Assembly: GCA_022266195.1 (NCBI GenBank)
Contig: WHVY01000002.1
Location: forward strand, 4,355,001 to 4,419,000
Direction of reading: 5' to 3'
Source: Tetranychus cinnabarinus
Lineage: Eukaryota; Arthropoda; Arachnida; Trombidiformes; Tetranychidae
DNA: 64,000 bases
Both the position numbers and the translations under genes were made by a program. Of the stretch, positions 29,610 through 42,626 are shown piece after piece; position 1 is the stretch's first letter; every line of letters begins with the position of its first letter. Under the pieces are notes generated by a model that was given only the letters and a program-made list of their open reading frames with translations, searched no databases and was not told the DNA's origin.

Positions 29610-32600
29610 TTAAACATAACTCTCGGAGACTTGTGAACATTGGAGAAATGCTTGATCAAGATTAACAGTAATCAAATCTACTGCATTTAGTTCTTTAATT
29701 TTCTCAGGCTTGAGCATTGAACAAAGCCTTCTTAATGCAATCAAAGAAGCAATGAGAACAGTTTCACTGAAGTTTCTTTCTCTAGGCTCTTTACAGATCT
29801 GTACCAATCTATGGCAACCTTTTAATTCATAAATTAATCCAGCAACATTTTGATTCGATGCTAATCGAGTTAATGCAGTGGAGACCTTTTGTTGTATCCT
29901 TTCGATAGCAGCAAGTTCAACTTCATCTCCTTGGACATTGATTGGTTTCATCTGAAGTGCAGTAATTAAATAGATAAGAGCACCACATTTAACAATCTCA
30001 TTTGAATCGATGGATGAAACATTAGCCATGATTGTTATAATTTGATCTTTGATTGCTGTATCAGCTGATAATCTTGTCTTTGAACGAGTTGTTGCCATCA
30101 ATATTGAAAGGGTTCGACTACGTATGATTAGTTCGGGTTCATAAAATGAAATGTTGGCAATTGAAGCAGTTATGAGAAGAAATATTTCATGTGAATCTGT
30201 TTCAGTGGCCACTTTGATTAAACTAGAAATTAACTCATCCAAAGGTGTACCATTAATGAATGAAGCCAAATAGCTATCCTTATGGGTTGACCTTTTGTAA
30301 TCAATAAACGGGGTAGTAATTTGGACTAGAAAACCGGTTATTTCACGAATAACAATCTCGGACATTTCCCTTTGCAATGGGATTATAATATGCTTGTCCA
30401 TGTCTAAGCGATCATAGATTGTCCTGATTGCCTCTGGATTGATACAAAGATGGGTTAGGGTTCGGAAAGCAGCGGCACGAATTTGATCTTGTCCAATGAA
30501 AGGCTTTCCAACAATATTGGAGGCAATGATCTTAATTAGCCGGTTAATTATACAGTTATCTTGGACAAAGATACGACAAATATAAGCATCATTCTTTGTT
30601 AATTGCCACAAAGCAAATAATGACCATTTCAATGTTAAGCTTTCAATGTGGCGATTTAGACCAGAAGTTATAATCTGATGGAGTAAAGAAACAAAGGAAA
30701 AACATGTTATTTAAATTGTTATTTAGATTGTTATTCAAGATTATTAGCAAGTTAATCACTTTGTTGATCAATGTCTGTCGCATGTCACCAATAATTTAAC
30801 ACAGTAACTGAGCCGGATAACACGAGATTGGCCCACAAAAATATCTACTTTTCCGGATGATCTAATCTCCCTTCAAAGGCAAACTACTTCAAGACATTTC
30901 CGTCACATTGTCGATTTGAAAATGTCACTCGAGAATAAATTTAAGGCGCAAAATGATCTTAACCGGATGTCATTTTCTCTTTCATCTTCTTTCCTTTTGC
31001 CATCCTCTCTTCCCGTACTTCTGTCTGTCTCTCTGTCTTCTCTGTTTCCTCTAAATTTTTATTTACATAGATGGTCTATGGATCACTGCCAACTTTGTTT
31101 ACTTGCTATACATAATTGACTTTTGATCCTAAGGCTTTTCCGAACAAAAAAACCAATGGACTTAAGTATCTGCTCAAGATTCAATATAAATCTTAATTTT
31201 GCATCATTAGCAAGACCTCAAAAGATATTTCATAAGGGAAGAAAATAAAACACTGAATCAATTATATTGAATGTAAGTGAACATCTAAATCAATTGAACC
31301 ACTATACCCTTATTGTTTCTTAATAGCACTGGTTAAATTTGGATCATGACATCAATGAAACTAGATTAGTCTTAGATTTAACATAAATTGAGTTAAGATT
31401 GTTAAAGATAATAATTACCTGGCATTCCCATCGGATTGTAGAGTCAACCAATTCACCAAGGCGTTCTTTGAGCTTTCGCAAATAAGCTTCAAGCTGAGCA
31501 TTGTTGACTTTATTTTTCTTCATGAAATCAGTCATGAATAAATTCAATGTACCACAAATGGATCTGACTTCATCACCAATTTTGAATAAAATTTTTAACT
31601 CCGATTCTGGTCTTTTACGAGCACAAATATCAATGAGATTAACAATGTTTCCATAGATTATACCAAAATCATGTTGGCAATCACGAAGTCGTTGACAAGT
31701 AACTGGTAAAGTATCAATGAGAATATCAATATCATCGATAATCTGAACCGAAGCAAATCTAACTTTTCGCACAGATATTTGAGCACACCTAACACCTAAA
31801 GCACGAGCTGAGTCTTGCTCAAATGCAACAGATTTAGCTTGAAGAGCACTTAAACTTTCCATTTCAGTTCGCCGACGAGTTTCAATAAGCCATTGACCAA
31901 CACAAGTTCCAGGTCCAGGCTGAACAAGAAAACAAACAAAATAAAAAGTAAATAAAACAAACGAACAGAAAAAAAGGCAAACTAATTAAGTGTAAATTAA
32001 ATTTGATATAGCTTACCATTCCTCTGTTAACAGCACCCTTAGATGTTGCCAAAGATGGCGTACAAACTTGCGTTTGATATTGATTATTGGAGTAAATCAT
32101 TTGCTTCATTGATATTGGTGACATAAACTGGTGAAGAGACACAAAATTAACTCAAAATTAAATTAGTTTAACTAGAATGAGCGCAAATTAAACAAAATTT
32201 GTGCAATAAAATGGATAAATTGACAATGCAAAATGAGTAGGAGATGGTGTTGGTTACAATGTTGATATTTAAATGGTTGGTTGTCGTTTAGAAATCAAAC
32301 CGAAAAGTAGAAGAGAGCGAAAAAAGAGAGCGATAACCGTTAAAGAGAGTAAGGAGAGTAAGCAGGGTAAAGAAGATGAAGATTATGATGATGAAGATGA
32401 TGAGGGAGAATGAGAGAGACCAGATGGCACGCGCCAAAGTATAAACGGTTGGACGCGTGCCAAGAAACTGTAAGATTGAAAAACATAGGCCTGAGCAGAT
32501 GTTAATGGAGTCACGATCATTGCAACAGACATCAACATGCATCAACTTATATCAAACATCCATAAATATTATAACTCGCACCTTTACCTTTTTCCTGTTT

Positions 32601-33589
32601 AATTTTACTTACTTTTAACAACATTTGATTACCTTCTGCTTTTTCATCGTTTGTTATGATGGCGGAGAGCACAAGATGAGGCGAAAGGCAGGACAATTGG
32701 CATCAGATGATCGGTAATACATTTTAACCATGTCTGTTTAAACTGATGGTTTAATGAATAAAGTAACAAACAAATGACCATTTAAAGGTATTATTAGCAA
32801 CAGTCTTACTGTATCGGGAGAACCAGCGATTCAAATATTAAAATGGATCGATTAATCGACAATTGAATTGCTTTCTATCTCTTCATATTGAATAACAAAC
32901 AAAATCATCTTTTTTTGATAATGTAATAATAAAATTAAACTTCATGTTTTTCAACGTATTTGAACAGTTTAAACATTAATAATGCTTTCAAATTTGTGTT
33001 CAGTGAAAAAAAGTATCTGATTGAATCTGAAAAATCAATATAATATTGGAAATAAAAGGACTAATTATTTTCTAGAAACATTTAATGCTTTTTTATGGAA
33101 AAATAATGTTTTTAAACATATTTTAAGAGTTAGATTGAATTGAAAAAGGTAGTTAATGAGATTTGAATTTTGTAATGGTATCAAAATGGAGTTCATTAAC
33201 AATTAAATGATCGATAATTTACGATAAAATTATGATTAAAGTTCACCTTCGATTGGTTTTTGAACAATTATGGATGATTAACTTTATATGGGCAACCAGA
33301 AAGTGAGCTTAAGTCAGAAGATAGTTAATCAGATGCTTGTTTTTAGATAAAGAGCTGAAATTTTTCATTCGCTGACAAAATGATTGATGAACAAAGATGG
33401 AACACTTTTTTCGATTAATCAAAGTTCTCTAAATTTTGGCGAATGAAATTACGATTCAAACCAAGGCCTTGTTTAAACATTTTCACAAAAATTTTCTTGA
33501 AAAAATATTAAAGTAAAACCATGAAGAGGAACGAGAAAAAAGTCACTCACAGCAACTAATGAATCCAAAACATCCATGTTTTTTTTCAT
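29610..33589 (-). CDS. insc: Inscuteable, spindle-orientation adaptor
   Basis: Four minus-strand exons join in phase 0: 33632-33551 (ATG at 33589, MKKNMDVLDSLVA), 32127-32017, 31919-31419 and 30674-29610, totalling 571 residues. Inscuteable links Par3/Baz-aPKC to Pins/LGN to orient the mitotic spindle. The third exon opens with PGPGTCVGQWLIETRRRTE and SALQAKS, corresponding to the short LGN-binding peptide, followed by helical repeats. The last exon is the armadillo-repeat region; blocks such as HEIFLLITASIANISF, RIQQKVSTALTRLASN and TVLIASLIALRRL match the family. The C-terminus SQVSESYV is a class I PDZ ligand (vertebrate INSC ends ESFV). Translation could alternatively start at ATG 32124. 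The gene is divergent from SLC34, with 0.94 kb between exon starts. Intron 1 (32128-33550) has a purine-rich tract at ~32300-32420. Confidence 0.92.
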
Positions 33590-33602
33590 AACTGTCGGGT
33601 TT

Positions 33603-33632
33603 CCATTGACCAAGACAGGCTCCAAGTCCAGG
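33603..33632 (-). repeat. Partial duplicate of the start of inscuteable exon 3 inside the 5' exon
   Basis: The first 30 bases of this exon match the first 30 bases of the exon at 31890-31919 at 26 of 30 positions, both directly after an AG acceptor. The copy would read PGLGACLGQW, but in a frame that runs into a stop after splicing to the next exon. Confidence 0.7.
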
Positions 33633-34569
33633 CTAAAGAATAGACAGTTAATAAAATGTTGATTATCAATTCAATGAAAATAGTTCAATAGCAAATTCAT
33701 CGTGACAATTAATGGTTACAGCAAATTTTAGGGAACAACATAGAAATGGAGAGAAAAATTAATAAAATTGATTCACAACTGACTTTCAATCTTTATTCAT
33801 TAGTATCCAGTTTGTGAAATGTTTAACCAATAAAATTTCTGGTTTTAATTGAAAAATTTATTTGTTCCAAAAGCTCAGGATACTAAGGATTGGGTTAAGA
33901 TTGGGTTAGGATAAGACAAAAAACGTTAAAATTGGATAGATTATGTAAAAAGGTCATCTGGTTATTGGTAAAGAGATAAGCCGAAAGATGGAGGGAAAAT
34001 AAGCAGACAATGGCGACAGAATAAAAGTAATGTTGCTTTAATGGTTTCTATGAGTCGAATCCATAGCAAAAGTCGATTTTTTAGCTATCTTATGGTAAAA
34101 CTAAATTTAGTTTTCCATGCTCTTGGTTTCTTGTTTGTCCTAATTTCTCTTCTTTTTGTTAGTTGTTAATTAACGCTATTTATTAATACTTTTGATTGTT
34201 TAAAATCTTTCACATCGATGTTATATTTATAATGGATGTTAAAAACTCATCGATATCCCATCTCGTTAACAAAGCAACCACAATCATAACTATGTCTGGT
34301 CTCATGAAACATCAACAAGGACCATTAATACTTGATCTATGTTCAGATTTAACCGGTACCAAGTGATTCTTGCCTTTTTATCAACATTAGAAAGGGTTAA
34401 AGATTAAAGAAACATTGGCTTCTTATTTGGATTTTATTTCACTGGTTAACTCACTCGTCTCAACATTTTAACCTTTGTGCTGTGATTAATCATTATTTTA
34501 TTTATCTATTTGTGCATTGCTTTTTTGATTGGTATTTAAGGAGTCTAAAGGAGTTGAAAGGTTCACATT
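33633..34569. other. Divergent promoter region of inscuteable and SLC34
   Basis: No coding signal. ATGGCGACAGAAT at 34010-34022 recurs exactly at 51226-51238 upstream of the intact GALE. Further 5'UTR exons of inscuteable may lie here, since its first seen exon is preceded by an acceptor-like TTCTTTAG. Confidence 0.5.
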
Positions 34570-37500
34570 ATGAATGATCCAATTACTCAGATTACACCTC
34601 CTCCGGAGTTTAAGGCGTTCAAATCTAATAGAGATGAATCAACTTGTGGTGATAATAATGTTCCAAGTCCAGTAAGTTCACCATATTCACCTACTCATAC
34701 ACCAGATCCATGGGAAATGCCTGTTACATATGAACATTCTACTCCTTGGAAAGGTGAGAAATGAAATAACCTTTTGTTCCTTGAAAGTGTTTATTTTTTC
34801 AATGAATGTACATTGATTTTCTTTGAGATAGATATTGATTACCGGCTTTGTAATGACTTGAGGTGACTTCCATGTAATCTCAGTCCATCAAATCAAGATT
34901 ATTTTTTGTATTGGAAGAGATGAGAAGATGTAATGTCACACTACAGGGTTGACACAGTTCAAATGAAAGGATTTTGAAACAAAGTCATGGGCTAAGTTTC
35001 GATTTTTTGATCAGATTTTTTGATTTAAGAAAATTTAATTAAATATCTTTCATTTGATATGTATATCGTGGTTGTGGGACTTATAGCTACCGCGCAATTC
35101 GATTTTCAGAAAAAGTCCATAAAATATTTTTTTTAAAATGAGCGTTTCCTATGGGAAAATTAACATTGGAAAATCAAAAATTTCAATTTCCCATAGACGC
35201 GCCATGCTAAAGCTAAAAATTTTTTTGTTGATTTTTTCTGAAAACCAAATTGCGCGGTAGCTATAAGTCCCACAATCACGATATGCATATCAAATGAAAA
35301 ATAATTAAATATTCTTTAAGTCAAAAATGAAAACCTGGTCCATGACTTTATTTAAAAAACCTTTCATTTGAACTGTGTCAACCCTGTACGTCATAGCGAT
35401 ATATTGAGATTTGTAATCTCAACTAGATACCGTAGTCAGCCGACACTCTAGTAATCGGCTAAAAAGCCAATAAAGCCGATAAAGCGTGACTAAAGTCGAC
35501 TTTAGCCGACTAGCGAGCGAAACAAGTTTATTGGCTAACTATCGGCTAAGCGCAGCTAATTTTAGCACAAAATCGAAATTTTTGGGGGCTTTAGGGGGGA
35601 AAATATGTGAAACATCTGATGAACTATTGTGGCTCGATCTAATGTTTCCATAACTTAAACGTTCTTAAAACAAAGTGAATTAATTTGAATTATTATTGGA
35701 GCCTTTTTTATTCTTCATTTTGCAAAATTTTGCCATTAATGATTGTCTGAAGCTTCTTTTTTCAAATAAAAGGTAGAATTTGAACTTTTTAAGTCGCTTA
35801 AGCCTTTTGCCAGCACTTGGCTATTAGCCATTTTAGCTGTTCAACCCACGACTAGACTCGCTAAAGTAGTTGAGTGGCTCGCTAGTCGGCTAATTTTCAC
35901 TGGCTACGGTATCTAATCTCAACAAATGGTTGATGGAAGTCACATTTAGGCGAAAGAAATGTATATAAATTGTTTTTATTTTAATATTTCTATTTTTTCC
36001 ATGTTTCTCTTCACATTACTAATTGATTGATAAATCTTAAATGTTATCACATTCTATAGAATTGACTGCAAGTGGCAAATTTCGTCGAACCTTGATAATT
36101 CTACTGAAAATCATTTGTCTGCTGCTTCTGTTATATTCATTTATCACATCACTGGATTTTCTTGCCTCTGGTTTTCGATTACTTGGAGGTCGAGCAGCTG
36201 GATCTGTTTTCCATAATAATAAATTGCTTCGTAATCCAATTGTTGGTCTTATTATTGGAATATTGTTCACCGTTCTTGTCCAAAGCTCATCCACATCAAC
36301 ATCTATCGCAGTCACATTAGTTGCTGCAGAATGTAAGTGATTCAATTATTCTATCTCTTCATTTGGGATTAGGATTTTTCAACTTGAATCAACCATATGT
36401 TATTTTTAGCCTTTTTAGTTTATTTGTAATTTTTTAAAATCGTTTTATCGACTAAATTTTTTAATCAATTTGGCCGCTTATTAATAATTTGTGTGTTCTC
36501 TAGTCAATTTAACGTAAAAAAATTTCTACCTTAAGTCAATGTTCCATTTATTTTGAGGTTCAGAGGGTATATAATTTAGGTTAAGGATAGATTAAATACT
36601 GATTTGATGCTTGTGCCTCAGTTTTTTGGATTATATCCCACAGTGACAAATATCATAGTTGTTAAATTAATCTGAAATAATCATTTCTTTTCTACGAGAG
36701 AACCTGTTAATGCAATAATACAGCTGATTGACCCTATCATTTCAATTCTATCAGAGCTAATGAGATTGTCGCTCAAAATTTAGTCTGCAATCAAATTACT
36801 GACCCTCTGAACTATCGATAATTCACAATAATTCCATGATTATCTAGAGAGACTTACAATTGATCCTGTTTTTTCGCTCTGTCTCTGTTTTCTCCTCTCT
36901 TCTTATTCTTCTTACAGTGATAAGAGTGAAAGAAGCAATTCCTATTGTTATGGGGGCCAACATTGGAACTTCCATCACAAACACCATAGTAATTAACTAA
37001 TTAATCTCTTTGATTCACAGAAACTGAACAAAATATCTTTAAAATTTCTGCGTTTAATTATGTATAATATGAACCATTTCTTCATAACTTTCCTTCCTTC
37101 TTATCCATTTCTTTACCTTTTCTGTTGCCATCCTCACTTCATCTCAATTTTCAGGTTTCATTGCTCCAATCTACCGATCGAAATGAATTTCGCCGTGCAT
37201 TTGCCGCAGCTACAGTCCACGACATGTTTAACTGGCTAACCGTTATCGTCTTATTACCACTGGAAGTAACCACCGGCTATTTGGAAGTCACAACCAAAAT
37301 TGCAGTCAGTTCAATAAAATGGGAAAAATCAAATTCAGCTTCCCCTGAATATCTCAAAAAATTAACTTCACCCTTCTCAAAATTGATTGTTCAGGTTAGT
37401 TGAACAAAGCTTGCATATTTCAAGATAAAACATTTCCTTCATAAACATGTAATGCTATTCTAGAGATTTCAACCTTAATTGATTGCGTCTAGACTCTAAT

Positions 37501-40500
37501 GATTACTGTTGAATAACTTGAAATGTTTTCAATATTTTTGCATCGTCTTACCTAATTATCAGCTGTTGTTGATCTAGTCACAAGATTAGCTTTTAAAATC
37601 TTATTTTGAATCGGTTTATCGAGTATTCCATCTGAATATTTCTATTGTTATCTAGTCAATTGTTGCCTCAGATTTTCACTCAGTAACTCAGTCACGACCT
37701 GTATTAAACTGCTCATAACTCATCTACTCATGATCATGATCAATCTGCAATAGAAACTCTGAATTTCATCATTCTCGTTAATTTACAGCAAAAATAAGCT
37801 CATTTCGTCTCTTTTTCGTTGTATTGAGCTTGACCAGAAATGTATTTCAAATTTATTCATTACTAACAATTGACATTTTCAGAGGAAAAAATATCAATCA
37901 ATTTTTCTACTCATTCACTCCAGACAATGTTATTAATAACCAGTAAATAATCAATCCCAATTAAATTGAACATTACAGTTAGCCAACAATTTTAATATCA
38001 ATAGATTAAAATTGGCAGCAATATTACTAATTAAAATGGACTCTAGCAATCATTAACTCACATTAACATTAGATGCTCAACAATCGATTTTGATTTAGTC
38101 TTTATTATTAATACATTAATTCAGTCACAAAAACAAAATCAACTTATCATGAACACTAATACTAATAGTATTATTATGTTATGTTATTGTTGTTGCATTT
38201 AACAGTAATCATTTCTCTGGCCTATTCAAATGACCTGATTCATGAAAAGATGAAAATATAATAAGAAAACCTTGTTTTCCCTGTCAAACTCATTGATGAA
38301 ATTTATTGACTTTCACTTTTATTAATAGTTACTAAATTTGATTGGAACATATAAACTTAAATGGCGATCGATAATTTTATTTTGACATTATTATTCTGTT
38401 GAAAAAGACTTGAAATAATTGATAATTCAATGTTGAACCCAGTCTAGTTCAATTGAAAGGTGACATCAATATCGATCTCTATTTCAGCAAACATCAATAA
38501 AACCATCAAAAGGTTGATGATTAAAAAAGTAAATATTTTTCATCAACTCGATACTTTCATCCTCCTTAGAATCCACCTTTCATATCAATTTCATTCACAT
38601 GATGAAAATCCTTGTATTTTTCCAAAATTTAAAGGTTATCATATTTTTAATATAATATTTCGCAAATTATTTTTAAACAAGGTTAAAAGAATCAGTTTGC
38701 TCTCAAGTTAAATTAGTATCAACAGGATAATATTTGCTTCTAAACTTACTGAAGAATCTGCAAGATAAGTTTCCAATCCTTTTTCATTATTTGATACTCA
38801 ATTCAATATACATTAGTATTGATCCAATGATGTCTTCAGTATCATGATCATCATTTCCTCTCATTAATTTTCATTGTAATTTCCTTCTCTACTTCGATCT
38901 GTTTTTACTTTGTATCAATTTGTTCAAATATCCAGGATCATTGGTGGGCTTTCATTGAGTCCAATCCAAATGATGATATTTCAATTTAAACAGAATAAAG
39001 AATACGATTCCATTGAGCAATTAATCAAATCTTTTGGACTTGATTGTTATCTTAAGCATACATTACTTACATTTGTAGCTTCTGTTCCTTTAAAAGCTTT
39101 ACTTTCATTTTGGAATTGAATTTGCTGAATTAACATATGACATCAACATCTTATTTTTAAACTGTAATTTGATTTTCATATTTTATTTCATTTCAGCTTG
39201 ATAATAATGCAATTAAGGAGATTGCTGTTGGCAATTCATCAACTGTCGAATCGCTTCTGAAGAAAAATGGTTTGTCTATTTAATTGGCATTTAATTACAT
39301 CTAATCAACACTTCATTATTTGTATTCATTTGTAAGATTTACTCATTTCTACTATTGCTATTTATTTATGTTTACAGGTAAAGCACTTATTAACTCGCTG
39401 CAGTTATCGGACAAAACTTCGGGTATCATATTGATTACCATTTCGTTGGTAATTTTATGCTTTTGTCTTATAAGCATTGTTAAGATACTGCATTCGATGT
39501 TAAAGTAAGTTAATTGTTTACTCTTGGCTTTCGTTTATTGCTGTCAAGTTAATTGTTTTAGCGTGCCAAGTAATGCTAATCAAATGACTTCACCTTATTT
39601 TGTAACTGTTTACCCAAGTCAGCAATTAACATCTAAAACTTTGAATTTTGCTCAAAAATTAATTGTATCTTTTTTCTTTCTTACAGAGGTCGGATTGCTT
39701 TGCTAATCAAAAGATATGTCAATGCTGAATACAAATTACCTTGGTCAGTGTTGATTGATTACTTAGCATTATTGATGGGATGTATTTTAACCATATTGGT
39801 CCAAAGTAGCTCCATTTTTACTTCGGCTCTTACACCATTAGCTGGGATTGGAGTTATTTCAATCGAAAGAATTTATCCTTTAACATTAGGTTCCAATGTT
39901 GGTACAACTACAACAGGTCAGGACTTGTAGAGTCTATAAATCGCTTAATTCCAGTAAATTCTGATACTTATTGCTTTCTTAATACAGGAATCTTGGCTGC
40001 ATTAACGGCTGATGCTTCTGTACTGGAAAATACCCTACAATTGGCATTTGCACATCTTTTTTTCAACATTACTGGAATCTTGTTATTTTATCCAATACCA
40101 TGGATGAGATTCCCTATCAGACTATCGAAAATTTTAGGCAACACAACAGCTAAATATCGTTGGTTTAGTATCGTTTATCTGTTAACAGTTTTCTTTCTGC
40201 TTCCTATCTTCTTCTTTCTCGTCTCGCTGGCTGGTCCACTAACTTTTACAGTTGTATTTACTCTATTTCTTGCTACAATTTCATCAATCATATTGATTAA
40301 CCTTATGCAGTCTAAAAGGCCTAGTTGGCTGCCTTTGAAACTTCAAACATGGAACTGGCTGCCTCTTTGGATGCACTCGCTGGATCCTATGGATAGTTTT
40401 TTGATCAAATTGAGTGAAAGTATAAATTGTCTTTACTGTTGCATCCGACCGCAAAATCGCCACGATTCTTTAGCTTTGGGTTTACGAGCAAATCAATCAC

Positions 40501-40631
40501 AGTTACATATGTTGGACAGTTCAAGGGGAGCCTCTGAGATTCATCTGTCAACTGGTTTCGATAATGTTACCTTTATCAATGTCAACGGACACAAATACAC
40601 AGCTGTTAACAAAGATTCAACTCAATTATAG
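34570..40631 (+). CDS. SLC34: Sodium-dependent phosphate cotransporter, SLC34 family (copy A, intact)
   Basis: Eight exons in phase: 34570-34753, 36060-36332, 36918-36988, 37155-37394, 39197-39269, 39378-39504, 39687-39916 and 39988-40631; 613 residues. An in-frame TGA just upstream fixes the ATG. SLC34 proteins take up phosphate with Na+ at the plasma membrane. Two inverted-repeat cores carry the QSSS motifs (136-139 and 362-365), with GANIGTSITNT and GSNVGTTTT nearby. LGNTTAKYRWF and LQTWNWLPLWM near the C-terminus are family hallmarks. Asp199 in TVHD is present; the electroneutral paralogue NaPi-IIc has Gly there, so electrogenic transport is a plausible inference. The loop between halves (exon 5) is short. 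Intron 1 (1.3 kb) carries two MITE-like insertions. A damaged copy lies at 43.6-46.6 kb. Confidence 0.95.
34944..35386. mobile_element. Palindromic MITE with TA target duplication (Tc1/mariner-like)
   Basis: 443-bp near-perfect palindrome in SLC34 intron 1. Both ends read CAGGGTTGACACAGTTCAAA inward and are flanked by TA (34942-34943 and 35387-35388). The arms remain complementary deep inside (GGGACTTATAGCTACCGCGC against its complement near 35250) to a centre near 35165. No coding capacity. The TA duplication suggests Tc1/mariner-type mobilisation. Confidence 0.85.
35424..35915. mobile_element. MITE with 8-bp target duplication (hAT-like)
   Basis: 492 bp between exact 8-bp direct repeats ATCTCAAC at 35416-35423 and 35916-35923. 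The ends are inverted repeats, TAGATACCGTAGTCAG on the left and the complement of TAGATACCGTAGCCAG on the right. A further inner inverted segment is GCCGACTAGCGAGC near 35507 against GCTCGCTAGTCGGC near 35877. No transposase. Eight-base duplications are typical of hAT elements. Confidence 0.85.
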
Positions 40632-42626
40632 CATCGTAAGCTACCAGATTAATGTCGTGGTGGAATATTAGCACATTAATAGCATATTTTCGCTATTTAT
40701 CGGATAGTTCAATTTCATATTGTTAAATTTTCTCAATAGATGAAAATTAACCAAAATGTTGCTACCCGATTTCGTGGGATTTATTCCGAATTTCACGAGC
40801 AAAATAGTTTGTTAATATAGTTGATTAGTTGCAATCTTGACTAGGAGTTGAGCATGCATCTACTGACATTATCTGGTAGGTAATTGTATAAAAAATTATT
40901 TCACTGTTGCTGCCTAAATTAACGTTTTCATCGATTTTAAAAACATCTCATTTCATTTTGGATATTTAATAACCTTTCACAGCCAGTTCAAGATAATTGG
41001 CTTCATCACTGAAACCGTAAAATATAACTAGTCCATCATTCACCAATTTTCTCATCATCTTTAAAAATAGGATTTTAGTCTCGTAATGTTCGTTTTGTGG
41101 GAAGCATATTCTTTCCACATCTTTCAAGTGCCTCTCACAAAAAAATATTCAGTCGCAAACTGTTTTTTTATTGTTATTATTGAATCAAAGCCGTTATATC
41201 AACAACTCATTCTAAGATTCCTGATTTCATGCAGACCCAAAGCAATCCATCTACTAAGGTCACCAATTCCATGAGGTTTCAGAATAATCGTTTTGGGTTT
41301 ATTTCAACTACAACAGACTGTCAATTGTAATGGACATAAAGACATGAATGTTTTTTGTTTGAATGGTCAATTGATTGATCAATTGAAATTTGGAATCAAT
41401 CGCATTTTAAGCAGCTATTCAATCGTTTGCAGCTTTATAAATGATTAACGAAACGTTAAATGGACATTGTTGGAGTATTCAAAACCAGAAAAGTCTTAAA
41501 TTTTTATAGATTTGATTATCAACTGAGATTGAATATCATCTTTTTTAAATCAAATATTGCTACATGAAAACCGCTTCTCTTAAATTGATTTACATGATTC
41601 ATATTATTTGATGGTTTCTTTTTCACATTCCAGATAATTATTATCATTTCGACTTCAAGTCTATGAATGGATATAAAAGTGTTGGTACCAACTGAGTGGC
41701 TGTGATAGAATTGTTCAGCCTTGAATTTCATCATTTTTTCCCTTTTTCTCATTAATCAATTATTAATTCAAATTATTTATCATTTGAATTTAATCATTGC
41801 GAAAAAATTCAATAAATAACCGACAATTTGTTGGTCCATTGTTTTTGTTTCACTTTCATCGCGTTCCCAATTGATTCCTTAATTGATCAGTGATCAATTC
41901 AACCACAATGAAAAAATAATCAAACTTGATTCTCAACCTTAGTTTTTATCTACAAAGAACAATAAATAATTATCGATATCATGATAGTTTTATCAGAATA
42001 ACAATTAAAACCAGGTAGACTTTAAATATCTAACTGTGTTGTAAACTTAATTTGTTGCAGATAAAGATTAATTATTAATTGCATAACTCATTTGAAAAAG
42101 GCGCAATAAGACATCTCGGGTCCAAGACAACTCTAGAGTTTAGAGTTACCTTAGTTACTTAACCAGATGCCAAGTTGATTTTCGCAATTGACTTAATTTG
42201 TAAACAAATTTGTTTGTTTGGTTAATTCTGTAGTTCTTATAAATTGATTCAGTTCTCATCTCTTCGTTTTGCTTTGACAACATCAACTATGTAAGTTATT
42301 AAGCTATTATTATTTCAAAATTTGAACCTTCTGATTATTATAATTATTTGATCATCGTCAGTCATAAAATAAGATTAATTAAGTGAGTGTAAAGTGTAAA
42401 AAATGAGCTATACGAGTTGACAGCGAACTGAGTGCAACTTAACACTCTTACATATTATCAAAATGAATTTGTTTAAACTTTTATTTGAATATTTAAGAAT
42501 AGCCATCAAAGTAATTCTTTCTAGTTTCTATCTTTCGATCTTTGGGTTTTCGGTCCAGTATTTTATAACTAATCTACATTTCTTGCTAATTTTATTTCTT
42601 ATTTATTCATTGCTTGTTTCGATAGA
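40632..42626. other. Spacer between SLC34 copy A and broken GALE (duplicated unit 1)
   Basis: No gene. Much of it is repeated in unit 2: ~40680-42040 corresponds to ~46790-47705, and ~42070-42626 corresponds to parts of 50936-52194. About 41020-41285 has no counterpart in unit 2. The 5' region of the broken GALE lacks ~290 bp present before the intact one (51110-51400). Confidence 0.7.

Noticed and set aside
36037..36345. 102-codon minus-strand frame (and 43796-44032)
   Set aside because: Antisense of SLC34 exon 2 in both copies; similarity between them is inherited from the sense exon.
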